This document shows, piece by piece, positions 8,903 through 17,196 of a DNA stretch of 64,000 nt. The notes beneath the pieces are model-generated. The model saw only the letters and a program-made list of their open reading frames with translations, was not told the DNA's origin and did no database searches. This DNA is from Rhodococcus sp. NBC_00297. Lineage in GTDB: Bacteria > Actinomycetota > Actinomycetes > Mycobacteriales > Mycobacteriaceae. Position 1 is the stretch's first letter. Every line of letters begins with the position of its first letter. Location of the stretch: the NCBI RefSeq assembly GCF_036173065.1, contig NZ_CP108041.1:2359001-2423000 (forward strand), in the 5' to 3' direction. Made by a program: the position numbers and the translations under genes.

Positions 8903-10408
8903 CTAGAAGTCCACCTTCGCCCGCGACCGCACCTTCGTCACGATGGAGAAGACCACCGCGATGACCATCAGCGTGTACAGGACGACGGTGATGCCACTGC
9001 CGACGAGGACGGAGACGTCCCCCTCACTGACGGCCAGGGCTCGTCGCAGCGAATCCTCGGCGAGCGGTCCCAGGATGACGGCGATGAGCACCGGCGCCAA
9101 CGGGATTCCGAAACGGCGCAGCATGAATCCGATGATGCCGAGTCCGAGCATGGCGATGAGGTCCACGATCGAGGCGCTCACCGCGTAGACGCCGAGCGAG
9201 GCGAACACGGTGATGCCGGCGTACAGGTAGTTCTTGGGGATCTTGAGCAGCTGCGCCCACAGGGGGGCGAACGGCAGGTTCAGGATCAACAGGACCACCA
9301 TGCCGACGAAGAGGCTGGCGAGCAGTGCCCAGACGACCTCACCGTTGCGCTCGAACAGCAACGGTCCCGGTTGGATCCCGTACTGCTGGAACGCTGCGAG
9401 CAGGATCGCTGCCGTCGCCGACGTGGGGAGCCCGAGGGCGAGAAGCGCACCCATCGCGGTACCGGCGGTGGAGTTGCCGGCGGCTTCCGGTCCGGCGACG
9501 CCGCGGATCGCGCCCTTTCCGAACATCGGGTTCTTGCTGCGTCGGTCCAAGCGGCGCTCGGTGCCGTAGGCCAGGAAGCTCGGCACCTCGGCGCCGCCGG
9601 CGGGGATGACGCCGAAGGGAACACCGAATGCGGTGCCGCGCAACCATGCAGGCATCGCTTCGCGGAACTCTGCCTTGCTCAGGAAGGGTCGACCCTTCGA
9701 CGGGATCAGCGTGGTGTCGTCGGGCTTGCCGATCTTCGAGGCGATGAAGATGACCTCGCCGAGGGCGAGCATCGCGACGGTGATGACCACCACGGAGATG
9801 CCGTCGAACAGTGCCGGTACCTCGAACGTGAACCGTGATGCGCCGGAGGGTCCGTCGATACCGATGACGGCGAGTGTCAGGCCGATCAGCAGTGCGCTCA
9901 GACCCTTGAGGACGGAGTCGGACACCACTGCGGACGTCGCGATGAAGGCGAACACCGCCAGGGCGAAGTACTCCGCGGGTCCGAAGTTCGTGGCCAGGTC
10001 GGCGAGCGTCGGGGCGAAGAACACCACGAGGGTGGTGGCGATGATGCCGCCGATGAAGGCGCCGATGGCGGAGGTGGCCAACGCTTGTGGGGCGCGGCCG
10101 TTCTTCGCCATGCGGTGCCCCTCGAACGTTCCCGCGATCGCCGTGCTGTTTCCGGGGGTGTTCATGAGGATGCCGGAGATCGAGTCACCGAACAGGCCGC
10201 CGAAGTAGACGCCGGCGAACATGATGAGCGCCGAGGTCGGCTCGAGGGTGAACGTCACGGGCAGGAGCAGGGCGACAGCCATGGCCGATCCGAGTCCGGG
10301 GAGGACACCCACCGCGGTGCCGAGCAGGGCGCCGACGACGACCCACACGATGTTCATGGGCGTCAGCGCGGTGCCGAAGCCGTCGATGAGATTGGAGAGT
10401 GCGTCCAT
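8903..10408 (-). CDS. tctA: Tripartite tricarboxylate transporter, large membrane subunit
   Basis: This 501-residue TctA-family protein is the main channel of a TTT uptake system for citrate-like carboxylates. It shows about 11-12 hydrophobic segments and the family repeats: GVLPGLGSAMA near residue 34, GGLFGDSISGILMNTPGN near 68, and the second-half equivalent GLPTSATAAILLAAFQQYG. The ATG at 10408 overlaps the tctB stop by one base (TGATG), so translation is coupled. It is the last gene of tctC-tctB-tctA. A nested palindrome at 8815-8876 follows. The actual substrate cannot be told from sequence. Confidence 0.95.
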   Translation of the reverse strand: MDALSNLIDGFGTALTPMNIVWVVVGALLGTAVGVLPGLGSAMAVALLLPVTFTLEPTSALIMFAGVYFGGLFGDSISGILMNTPGNSTAIAGTFEGHRMAKNGRAPQALATSAIGAFIGGIIATTLVVFFAPTLADLATNFGPAEYFALAVFAFIATSAVVSDSVLKGLSALLIGLTLAVIGIDGPSGASRFTFEVPALFDGISVVVITVAMLALGEVIFIASKIGKPDDTTLIPSKGRPFLSKAEFREAMPAWLRGTAFGVPFGVIPAGGAEVPSFLAYGTERRLDRRSKNPMFGKGAIRGVAGPEAAGNSTAGTAMGALLALGLPTSATAAILLAAFQQYGIQPGPLLFERNGEVVWALLASLFVGMVVLLILNLPFAPLWAQLLKIPKNYLYAGITVFASLGVYAVSASIVDLIAMLGLGIIGFMLRRFGIPLAPVLIAVILGPLAEDSLRRALAVSEGDVSVLVGSGITVVLYTLMVIAVVFSIVTKVRSRAKVDF

Positions 10409-10956
10409 CAGAACACCGCCGCGAGTATGCCGCCGGGCAGCGTGAGCCCGAGTCCACCGGAGAAGACCAGCTGGACGACGGACGACATGACCAGCGCCAC
10501 ACCGGCGTCGAAGACGAACCGGGTGCCGCCGAGTCCGATCGAGACGCCCCAGAACAGCAGCGCACCGGCGAGAACCCATCCCAGCGGATTCAGCAGGGCG
10601 ATGAACAGGGCGATCGAGCCGACGGTGATGCCGACGGAACGCCAGTTGGACACGGTGCCGGTGTTGGGCTCGCCGGCCTCGTCGACGCCGAGGTCGACCT
10701 CGTCCGGAGTGCGCAGCAGTTGAACCGCGACGAGCACGGCGATCACGAAGCACAGTCCCGCGATGATGGCCGGGAAGACCTGCGGGCCGGGCGATGTCGC
10801 GGTGTCGGGTACGTCCATGGTGACGGTGCCGTAGATCAGGAACAGGCCGAGGGCGACGAGAAGCCCCGACACCACCAGTCCGCTCCGGCCGTGGAGGAAA
10901 CCACGATCGGTATCGGGCGGCGTTTCCACCCGCGTGGTCGAAACACTCTCACTCAT
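10408..10956 (-). CDS. tctB: Tripartite tricarboxylate transporter, small membrane subunit
   Basis: This encodes a 182-residue TctB-family protein with four hydrophobic segments (about 28-45, 60-80, 105-125 and 128-178) and a hydrophilic, acidic linker near residue 90. TctB pairs with TctA in the cytoplasmic membrane. The ATG at 10956 overlaps the end of tctC by four bases (ATGA), and the 3' end overlaps tctA by one. TctB proteins are poorly conserved in sequence; the call rests on the size, topology and position between tctC and tctA. Confidence 0.9.
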   Translation of the reverse strand: MSESVSTTRVETPPDTDRGFLHGRSGLVVSGLLVALGLFLIYGTVTMDVPDTATSPGPQVFPAIIAGLCFVIAVLVAVQLLRTPDEVDLGVDEAGEPNTGTVSNWRSVGITVGSIALFIALLNPLGWVLAGALLFWGVSIGLGGTRFVFDAGVALVMSSVVQLVFSGGLGLTLPGGILAAVF

Positions 10957-11936
10957 ACCAGGCCCAACTCTCGGAGGATGTCGGTGATGCGGGTCTGTTC
11001 GACCTCGAGGAAGTCACCGAAGTCGTCCCCGGTGACGAAGGACGGCTTCCACCGGTTGCGCTCGATGGCGGTGTCCCACTGTTCGGTCTCCTGCATCTCG
11101 GTGACGATCTCGATCAACGTCTGCCTGTCGGTGTCCGAGATGCCGGGAGGTGCGACGAATCCGCGCCAGTTGACCAGGTCGACGTCGTACCCGAGTTCCT
11201 TGAACGTCGGGGTGTCGATCCCCTCGACGGGCTCGGGTGCCGCCACCGCGAGGGCGCGGACGTTCCCGGATTCGATCTGGTCGCGGAAGTCGTTGTATCC
11301 GCTGACGGCGATGCCGACGGTGTTGGACAACAGCGAGGTCAGCACCTCACCACCGCCGGAGAACGCGATGTAGTTGATCGCTGCCGGATCGATGTCGACC
11401 TGCTGTGCCAGCTGGCCGGAGACGATGTGGTCGATACCGCCGAGCGAGCCGCCGCCGATGGGGAGACCGCCGGGGTTGGCCCGCCATGCGGCGATGAAGT
11501 CCTCGAGGTTCTGGTACGGCGAGTCTCGCGGTACGACGAAGACCTCGAAGTCCTCGGCCATCTTGGCGATGGGCACGGTGTCCTGCAGGGTGATGTCGGA
11601 ATTGTTGATCGCGATACCGCCGAGCATGACCGTGCCGGTCACCATGACCGTGGTCGACTGGCCCGTGAGATTCTCGAGCTGACTGAGCCCGATGGTCCCG
11701 CCGGCTCCGGGGACATTCACCACCTGGGCGTTGTTCACGATGCCGTCGGAACGGAGTGCTTGCTGCGACTCACGCGCCACCAGGTCCCATCCACCTCCCG
11801 CGGCGGCGGGAGCGATCAGGGTCAACTTGGCGCGGGCGTCGGATCCGCTGGCGCTGCCGGCCGCGTCGATGCCGGCGACGGCGACGACGGCGACGACAGC
11901 GAGCGTGCCGAGCGCGCGCTTCACTGTGATCTGCAT
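10953..11936 (-). CDS. tctC: Tripartite tricarboxylate transporter, solute-binding protein
   Basis: This encodes a 327-residue TctC/Bug-family extracytoplasmic binding protein. An N-terminal signal segment (TVKRALGTLAVVAVVAVAGI) is followed by the mature domain with APAAAGGGWDLVAR, NVPGAGG and a GGSLGG ligand loop, all typical of Bug proteins. It delivers a carboxylate to TctAB at the membrane. The ATG at 11936 (MQITVKR) is preferred over an in-frame GTG at 11942. It is the first gene of the operon. No two-component regulator (TctDE) lies nearby, although many TTT operons have one. Confidence 0.92.
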   Translation of the reverse strand: MQITVKRALGTLAVVAVVAVAGIDAAGSASGSDARAKLTLIAPAAAGGGWDLVARESQQALRSDGIVNNAQVVNVPGAGGTIGLSQLENLTGQSTTVMVTGTVMLGGIAINNSDITLQDTVPIAKMAEDFEVFVVPRDSPYQNLEDFIAAWRANPGGLPIGGGSLGGIDHIVSGQLAQQVDIDPAAINYIAFSGGGEVLTSLLSNTVGIAVSGYNDFRDQIESGNVRALAVAAPEPVEGIDTPTFKELGYDVDLVNWRGFVAPPGISDTDRQTLIEIVTEMQETEQWDTAIERNRWKPSFVTGDDFGDFLEVEQTRITDILRELGLV

Positions 11937-12113
11937 GGGCACGACAACTCAGGAGTGGTTTCGGTCACATCAGGAGGCTAGGTTCTGGATGTCCGAATAG
12001 TCCAGGGAATCCGAGTTGTGGCCATAGTGTGCACGGACGAATACCGCGAAACGTACGTCGCCGCGACGGAATCTCGGTGAACCTGGAGTCTCCCCGATGT
12101 GAAAGGCACCGTC

Positions 12114-12500
12114 ATGACCGTTGCAGTAGCGATGAATTCGACACCCGAAGGCCGTGAGGCGCTCGTGCAGGGACAGGCGGAGGCGACGCTGAGGGGAACC
12201 GATCTCGTCGTCCTGTCGGTGATCGACGCCGATTCGGTCACCACCGCCCACCGGGACGCAGCCGAGGCGCAGGCACGTCAGGTGCTGGGAGAGAACTCCT
12301 TCACGGTGCGCGTCGAACCCGACGGCGGCGATCCGGCGGGGGCTCTCGTCGATCTGGTCTCGGATGTCGGTGCCACGCTGGTGATCATCGGATCACGTCG
12401 CCGAAGCGCGGTCGGAAAGTTCCTGACCGGCAGCACGGTTCAGCGCGTGTTGCTCGACAGTCCGGTCCCCGTGCTCGTGGTCAAGGCGAACGAGCACTGA
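12114..12500 (+). CDS. Universal stress protein (UspA family), single domain
   Basis: This encodes a 128-residue protein with a complete Usp fold: MTVAVAMNST at the start, a DADSV turn after strand 2 and the nucleotide-binding loop IGSRRRSAVGKFLTGST followed by VPVLVV. The loop fits the ATP-binding subgroup. The ATG at 12114 is preceded by AAAGG at a normal distance; a GTG at 12099 is a longer alternative. Function: stress tolerance, mechanism not defined. It converges with the SDR gene at 12525. Confidence 0.88.
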   Translation: MTVAVAMNSTPEGREALVQGQAEATLRGTDLVVLSVIDADSVTTAHRDAAEAQARQVLGENSFTVRVEPDGGDPAGALVDLVSDVGATLVIIGSRRRSAVGKFLTGSTVQRVLLDSPVPVLVVKANEH

Positions 12501-12524
12501 GTCACGCTCGCCCCTGATCCCCGA

Positions 12525-13196
12525 TCACCGTGTGCGCAGGACGATCTCGGTGGGATGCGCATCGGCAGGGGTGTCCACGGCCTGGCGGACGGCGCGGGCG
12601 ACGGTCTCGACGGTGAGGTACTTCGAGGCGTCGTACTCGTCGCCCTCGCCCGCGACGATCGCGCGCTGCATGTCGGTGTCGATGCGCCCCGGGTGGACGG
12701 ACGTCACGCGCAGGGTCGGCTCCTCGAGGCGCAGTGCGTCGCCGAAGGCCCGCAGCGCGAACTTGCTCGCGGCGTAGGCACTCCACCCCGGGTTGGCCCT
12801 GATGCCGGCGCCCGAGTTGATCAACACGACGTGGCCGCCGGCTGCTCGGAGCGCGGGCAGCAGGAGGCGGGTGAGCTCGGCCACCGCGAAGACGTTGGCC
12901 TCGAACGTGTGTCGCCAGTCCGCGAGCGTCAGCGTCTCCACCGTGCCGAGATCGGCGACGCCCGCGTTGTGCACCAGGACGTCGAGGCTCGTGATGTCCG
13001 CGGTGGCCGCGGCGAGAGCGTCCGCGTCGGTGAGGTCGACGGGCCACGGCCGCGCGCTGATCAGTTCGTCGGAGATGCCCGTGACGGAGTCGGCCGTCGA
13101 TCCCCCGACCCAGACGTCGTGATCGGCGGACAACAGGCGAGCGATTCCCGCTCCCAGTCCGCGGGCGGCTCCGGTGACGAGTGCTGTGCGTGGCAT
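12525..13196 (-). CDS. SDR family oxidoreductase
   Basis: This is a short classical SDR of 223 residues. The cofactor motif TGAARGLG is at 8-15, NAGV at 77-80, serine S128 and the YAASK pair at Y141/K145. An arginine after the glycine motif suggests NADP(H). The substrate is unknown. It is 9 bases downstream of the MarR-type gene and probably co-transcribed with it, so it may belong to the same quinone/aromatic stress response as the divergent genes. Confidence 0.9.
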   Translation of the reverse strand: MPRTALVTGAARGLGAGIARLLSADHDVWVGGSTADSVTGISDELISARPWPVDLTDADALAAATADITSLDVLVHNAGVADLGTVETLTLADWRHTFEANVFAVAELTRLLLPALRAAGGHVVLINSGAGIRANPGWSAYAASKFALRAFGDALRLEEPTLRVTSVHPGRIDTDMQRAIVAGEGDEYDASKYLTVETVARAVRQAVDTPADAHPTEIVLRTR

Positions 13197-13205
13197 ACAG
13201 CGAGG

Positions 13206-13664
13206 CTATCCGGCGCCCTTCTGGATGTGCGTCCGCATGTCCGAGTACGCCCTCGCGAAGGTCGCGACGTCGTCGTCGGTGAGGACGTCGAACATCGACG
13301 CCCGGACGGCGCCGACATGGCCGGGGCTCGACGCCGCGAGCTTGTCCATACCCGCGTCGGTGAGTTCCGCGAGCATCCCCCGACGGTCGTCCTCGCATTC
13401 GACGCGGACGACCCAACCGGCGTCGACGAGTCGGGTGATCGCCCGGGTGACGCCACTGCGGGTGGTGGTCACCGCATCGGCCAGGTCGCGCATCCGCATC
13501 TGTCGGCCGGGTGCCTCCGAGAGCACGACGAGCAGCTCGAAGTCGGTGAAGGAGATCCCGGAATCGCGCGTGAGCTGCCGATCGAGCGTCTGCATCAGCA
13601 GACGCGTCGCGTCGAGGTACGAGCGCCAGGCGCGCTGCTCGTCCTCGGTCAGCCACTGAGTCAT
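13206..13664 (-). CDS. MarR family transcriptional regulator
   Basis: This encodes a 152-residue winged-helix repressor with the MarR pattern: an N-terminal dimer helix, a recognition helix around MRDLADAVTTTRSGVTRAI (57-75) and the wing with ECEDDRRG (near 90-97). It is divergent from a VOC/WrbA/pirin gene set. Two copies of GTTGACAnCGCAAC at 13685-13698 and 13722-13735 lie in the shared promoter region and are the obvious operators. There is no conserved cysteine visible in the sequence I would assign to redox sensing, so the effector is probably a bound aromatic or quinone ligand. This is an inference. Confidence 0.92.
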   Translation of the reverse strand: MTQWLTEDEQRAWRSYLDATRLLMQTLDRQLTRDSGISFTDFELLVVLSEAPGRQMRMRDLADAVTTTRSGVTRAITRLVDAGWVVRVECEDDRRGMLAELTDAGMDKLAASSPGHVGAVRASMFDVLTDDDVATFARAYSDMRTHIQKGAG

Positions 13665-13684
13665 GACACGAGTCTACCCAAGTA

Positions 13685-13735
13685 GTTGACAGCGCAACCA
13701 TGTGCGGTACTGTTCTCGGTAGTTGACAACGCAAC
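13685..13735 (+). promoter_or_regulatory. Promoter with two MarR-type operator copies
   Basis: GTTGACAGCGCAAC (13685-13698) and GTTGACAACGCAAC (13722-13735) differ by one base and are 37 bases apart on the same face. Each is a GTTG-N6-CAAC imperfect palindrome. The first copy contains the -35 TTGACA (13686-13691), which sits 16 bases before a -10 TACTGT (13708-13713); the second covers the start-point region. Binding would block transcription of the VOC-WrbA-pirin genes and, from the other side, the MarR gene. Confidence 0.75.
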
Positions 13736-13757
13736 GATTCGATCGAAGGCGGAGACG

Positions 13758-14270
13758 ATGAACATGACAGCCGACGAGCAGCAGCGCTCGGACGAGTTCG
13801 AGGCCCGGCGCGACCGACTGCGGGGCCTGCACCTGCAGCCTGCGGAGTCCCGCCCGACGTCCTCGGCGCGCGGACTGCACCACACCGCGCTGATCAGCAG
13901 CGACGTCGAGCAGACCATCCTGTTCTACCAGGGTGTGCTCGAGTTCCCGCTGACCGAGTTGATCGAGAACCGCGACTACCCCGGCTCGTCGCACTTCTTC
14001 TTCGACATCGGGAACAGCAACCTCCTCGCCTTCTTCGACTTCCCCGGCCTCGACGTCGGCCCCTACGAGGAGGTGCTCGGCGGACTGCATCACGTGGCCA
14101 TCAGCGTGGAACCCGACCGCTGGGAACACCTGCGCACCAAGCTGACGGATGCGGGCGTCGAGCTCACGGAGCACAGTGGAGTCTCGATCTACTTCCGTGA
14201 TCCCGATGGTGCACGCCTCGAACTCATCGCCGACCCGCTCGGCGAGATGTACGGCCACCACGTTCTCTGA
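13758..14270 (+). CDS. VOC family protein (extradiol dioxygenase-like)
   Basis: This encodes a 170-residue protein with two paired beta-alpha-beta-beta-beta VOC modules. Candidate metal ligands are H41 or H42 (LHHTA), H111 or H112 (LHHVA) and the glutamate in ARLELI (E155). Related small VOC proteins (MhqA/MhqO/CatE types) cleave hydroquinones or catechols, which would fit the quinone reductase and pirin genes that follow. A ribosome site (AAGGCGGAG) precedes the ATG at 13758; the ATG at 13764 is also possible. It is the first gene of the MarR-controlled set. Confidence 0.85.
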   Translation: MNMTADEQQRSDEFEARRDRLRGLHLQPAESRPTSSARGLHHTALISSDVEQTILFYQGVLEFPLTELIENRDYPGSSHFFFDIGNSNLLAFFDFPGLDVGPYEEVLGGLHHVAISVEPDRWEHLRTKLTDAGVELTEHSGVSIYFRDPDGARLELIADPLGEMYGHHVL

Positions 14271-14315
14271 GTCCGAATCACCCCCGAACCACGTCCCTCT
14301 CCCGAAAGGTCACTC

Positions 14316-14915
14316 ATGACGAAGCTCGCGATCCTCTACTACTCCTCCACCGGCCACGGCACCACGATGGCGGCCGAGCTCGAGAAGGCCGCGCAGGCGG
14401 CCGGCGCCGAGGTGCGCGTCCGGCACATCGCCGAGACCCGTGACCCGGCGACCTTCGCCGAGAACCCCGCCTGGACTGCCAACTACGAGGCCACCAAGGA
14501 TCTGCCGGCCGCCACCGGTGACGACATCGTGTGGGCCGACGGCGTCATCTTCGGCTCGCCGACCCGTTTCGGCAGCGTCGCGTCCCCGTTCCAGACCTTC
14601 TTCGACACGCTCGGTGGCCTGTGGGCCCAGGGCAAGCTCGCCGACAAGGCCTACGCCGCGTTCACCTCGAGCCAGACGGCCCACGGCGGCCAGGAGACGA
14701 CCATCGTCAACCTGTACACCTCGCTCATGCATTTCGGCGGCATCCTCGTTCCCCCCGGCTACACCGACGGACTGAAGTTCGCCGACGGCAACCCCTACGG
14801 CGTCGGCCACGTCACCGGACCCGACAACCAGAACGAACTGGACGACGCGACCCGCGCCGCCCTCGGACATCTCGCCACCCGCGTCGTCACCATCGCGGGC
14901 AAGCTCGCTCGGTAG
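14316..14915 (+). CDS. wrbA: NAD(P)H:quinone oxidoreductase, WrbA type
   Basis: This is a 199-residue flavodoxin-fold FMN enzyme that reduces quinones by two electrons, avoiding semiquinone radicals. The FMN phosphate loop is SSTGHGTT (10-17) and the isoalloxazine contact region is GSPTRFGSVAS near residue 80. FTSSQTAHGGQETT near 117-130 is the WrbA signature. The length matches WrbA (198). A CGAAAGG ribosome site precedes the ATG. It lies 45 bases after the VOC gene, and pirin follows 30 bases later. Confidence 0.93.
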   Translation: MTKLAILYYSSTGHGTTMAAELEKAAQAAGAEVRVRHIAETRDPATFAENPAWTANYEATKDLPAATGDDIVWADGVIFGSPTRFGSVASPFQTFFDTLGGLWAQGKLADKAYAAFTSSQTAHGGQETTIVNLYTSLMHFGGILVPPGYTDGLKFADGNPYGVGHVTGPDNQNELDDATRAALGHLATRVVTIAGKLAR

Positions 14916-14945
14916 TCTCACTTCCCATCCCGAGAAGGGACCCCC

Positions 14946-15728
14946 ATGACGACCTCCACCGCACCCGAACTCGACGTCCGTCGCGCCGACGACCGGCCGG
15001 CCACGAACATCGGCTGGCTCGACTCGCACCATTCGTTCTCGTTCGGACATCACTACGATCCCGACAACACCCACCACGGGGTGCTGATGGTGAACAACGA
15101 CGACATCGTGGACGCGGGTACCGGTTTCGACACGCACCCGCACCGGGACATGGAGATCGTCACGTGGGTCCTGCAGGGATCCCTCGTGCACCAGGACTCC
15201 ATCGGGCACAACGGGCTCATCTACCCGGGGCTCGCCCAGCGGATGAGCGCCGGCACGGGAATCCTGCACTCGGAGAAGAACGACTCGTGGCGTCTCGCGT
15301 CGACGGAGAACCCGTCGCAGAAGCATCGGGACCCGGTGCACTTCGTGCAGATGTGGGTCGTGCCCGACGAGGCCGGCATCACCCCCGGGTACGAGCAGCT
15401 CGAGATCGACGACGAACTGCTCTCGGGCGGGCTGGTTCCGGTCGCGTCGGGAATGGACGCCTACAAGGACCACTCGGCGATCCGCATCAAGAACAAGTAC
15501 GCCGCGATGCACGTCGCACGGTTGCGTTCCGACACCCCGGCTCAGGACCTTCCGGATGCTCCGTTCCTGCACGTCTTCGTCGCCCGCGGCGAGGCCTCGC
15601 TCGAGGGCGTGGGCCTGCTGCGCGAGGGTGACGCGGTCCGCATCAAGGGCGGTGGCGGACAGACACTGTCGACGACGTCCGCAGCCGAGGTCATCGTCTG
15701 GGAGATGCACGCCACCATCGGTCGCTGA
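14946..15728 (+). CDS. Pirin family protein (bicupin)
   Basis: This encodes a 260-residue pirin with an N-terminal cupin carrying the metal site HPHRDMEIVTW and HSEKN, and a degenerate C-terminal cupin ending near EVIVWEMHA. Bacterial pirins such as YhaK and YhhW include quercetin 2,3-dioxygenase activity; others are redox sensors. Its place behind a VOC protein and WrbA, under a MarR operator, suggests handling of quinones or flavonoid-like aromatics. A GAGAAGGGA ribosome site precedes the ATG at 14946. The hairpin 15747-15771 terminates the set. Confidence 0.92.
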   Translation: MTTSTAPELDVRRADDRPATNIGWLDSHHSFSFGHHYDPDNTHHGVLMVNNDDIVDAGTGFDTHPHRDMEIVTWVLQGSLVHQDSIGHNGLIYPGLAQRMSAGTGILHSEKNDSWRLASTENPSQKHRDPVHFVQMWVVPDEAGITPGYEQLEIDDELLSGGLVPVASGMDAYKDHSAIRIKNKYAAMHVARLRSDTPAQDLPDAPFLHVFVARGEASLEGVGLLREGDAVRIKGGGGQTLSTTSAAEVIVWEMHATIGR

Positions 15729-15742
15729 CCGTCACGCTTCGA

Positions 15743-17173
15743 TCAGCCCTGGAGCCTGTTCGGCTCCAGGGCCGATCGCCGTCGTGAGTAGGTGAAGTAG
15801 AGCACCGACGTGGCCGCCAGCCAGACCGCGAAAAGGATCCACGTCTGGATGTGCAGGGTGCTGATGAGGTACAGGCATGCGCAGATCGACAGGATCGGGA
15901 GCACCGGGTACAGCGGAACCTTGAAGCCGCGCTCGATGTTCGGCTCGCGGCGGCGCAGAATGATCACTCCGGCGGAGACGACGATGAAGGCCACGAGCGT
16001 GCCCATCGACACCAGGTCCGCCAGGAAGTCCAGTGGCAGGAAACCCGCGAGCAGGGACACGAAGAACGCCACGATGATCGTGTTCTTCACCGGTGCGAGG
16101 CTGCGAGGGTTCACCTGCGAGAACACCTTCGGGATCAGACCGTCGCGGCTCATCGCGAACAGGATCCGAGTCTGCCCGTAGAGGGTGACCAGCGTGACCG
16201 AGAAGATCGAGACGACGGCGCCCGCCGACAGCACGATCGACGGCCAGCTCGATCCTGTGACGTACTGCAGGATCTCGGCGAGACCGGCCTCCTGGCCCTC
16301 GAACTCGGTGTACTTCTGCGCGCCGATCGCCGACATCGTCACCAACAGGTAGATCAGCGTGACCACCACCAGCGCGCTGATGAGCGCGATGGGCAGCGTG
16401 CGCTTGGGATTGTGCACCTCCTCGCCGGCCGTCGACACCGCGTCGAGTCCGATGAACGAGAAGAAGATCAGGCCGGACGCCGCACCGACACCGGCGACTC
16501 CGAACGGGGCGAACGGTTCCAGATTCTCGAGACTGAATCCGGTGAAACCGACGATGGCGAACATCGCGAGGATGCCGATCTTGATGACGACCATGACGGC
16601 GTTCGCACGAGCGGACTCACTCGTTCCGCGGATCAGCAACACGGCGCACAGCGCGACGAGAACGATGGCGGGCAGGTTGACGCCGAAGCCGGCGCCGTCC
16701 CCGGGTGCATGCGACAGCACGTCCGGAATGCGTAGTCCGACAGTACGATCCAACAGGTCGTTGAGATACTGGGACCACAGCACCGACACCGCGGCCGTCG
16801 ACACGCCGTACTCGAGGATGAGGCAGGCGCCGACGAGGATCGCGACGAACTCGCCGATGGTGGTGTACGTGTAGGTGTAGGTCGACCCGGAGGCCGGGAT
16901 CGACGACGCCAGCTCGGCGTAGCAGAGCGCCGTCAGGCCGGCCGTGACGGCGGCGATGACGAACGAGAAGATGACGGCGGGCCCCGCCACCGGGACGGCG
17001 GACGAGAAGATGAAGAAGATGCCGGTGCCCACGGTCGAGCCGACGCCGATGCACGTCAGCTGGAACGTGGTGATCGACCGCTTCAGCCGACCTTCGCCCG
17101 TCGCCTCCAGGGCTGCGATGTCGCTGATCGACTTGCGTCGCAGCAGTCCCGAACCGTTGCCCGGATCGCTCAT
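15743..17173 (-). CDS. APC family amino acid permease
   Basis: This 476-residue integral membrane protein belongs to the APC superfamily, closest to the cationic amino acid transporter (CAT/YfnA) group. It has 12 hydrophobic segments. The substrate-binding unwound helix 1 reads GVGSTVGTGIF, and helix 6 contains FFSFIGLDAVST followed by the EEVHNPKRTLP loop. The ATG at 17173 has a close AGGAAAC ribosome site. An upstream open extension to 17395 overlaps the Usp gene and is rejected. The last codons form one arm of the terminator hairpin at 15747-15771. Confidence 0.93.
   Translation of the reverse strand: MSDPGNGSGLLRRKSISDIAALEATGEGRLKRSITTFQLTCIGVGSTVGTGIFFIFSSAVPVAGPAVIFSFVIAAVTAGLTALCYAELASSIPASGSTYTYTYTTIGEFVAILVGACLILEYGVSTAAVSVLWSQYLNDLLDRTVGLRIPDVLSHAPGDGAGFGVNLPAIVLVALCAVLLIRGTSESARANAVMVVIKIGILAMFAIVGFTGFSLENLEPFAPFGVAGVGAASGLIFFSFIGLDAVSTAGEEVHNPKRTLPIALISALVVVTLIYLLVTMSAIGAQKYTEFEGQEAGLAEILQYVTGSSWPSIVLSAGAVVSIFSVTLVTLYGQTRILFAMSRDGLIPKVFSQVNPRSLAPVKNTIIVAFFVSLLAGFLPLDFLADLVSMGTLVAFIVVSAGVIILRRREPNIERGFKVPLYPVLPILSICACLYLISTLHIQTWILFAVWLAATSVLYFTYSRRRSALEPNRLQG
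15747..15771. terminator. Bidirectional hairpin between pirin and permease genes
   Basis: CCCTGGAGCC (15747-15756) and GGCTCCAGGG (15762-15771) form a perfect 10-bp stem with a 5-base loop. It lies inside the last codons of the permease gene and 19 bases after the pirin stop, so it serves pirin as a terminator while also being permease coding sequence. Confidence 0.7.
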
Positions 17174-17196
17174 GTTTCCTCCACTATCGGCGCGGT

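Noticed and set aside
14310-15710. 466-codon minus-strand frame opposite wrbA and pirin
   Set aside because: Shadow of two clear plus-strand genes; no domain seen.
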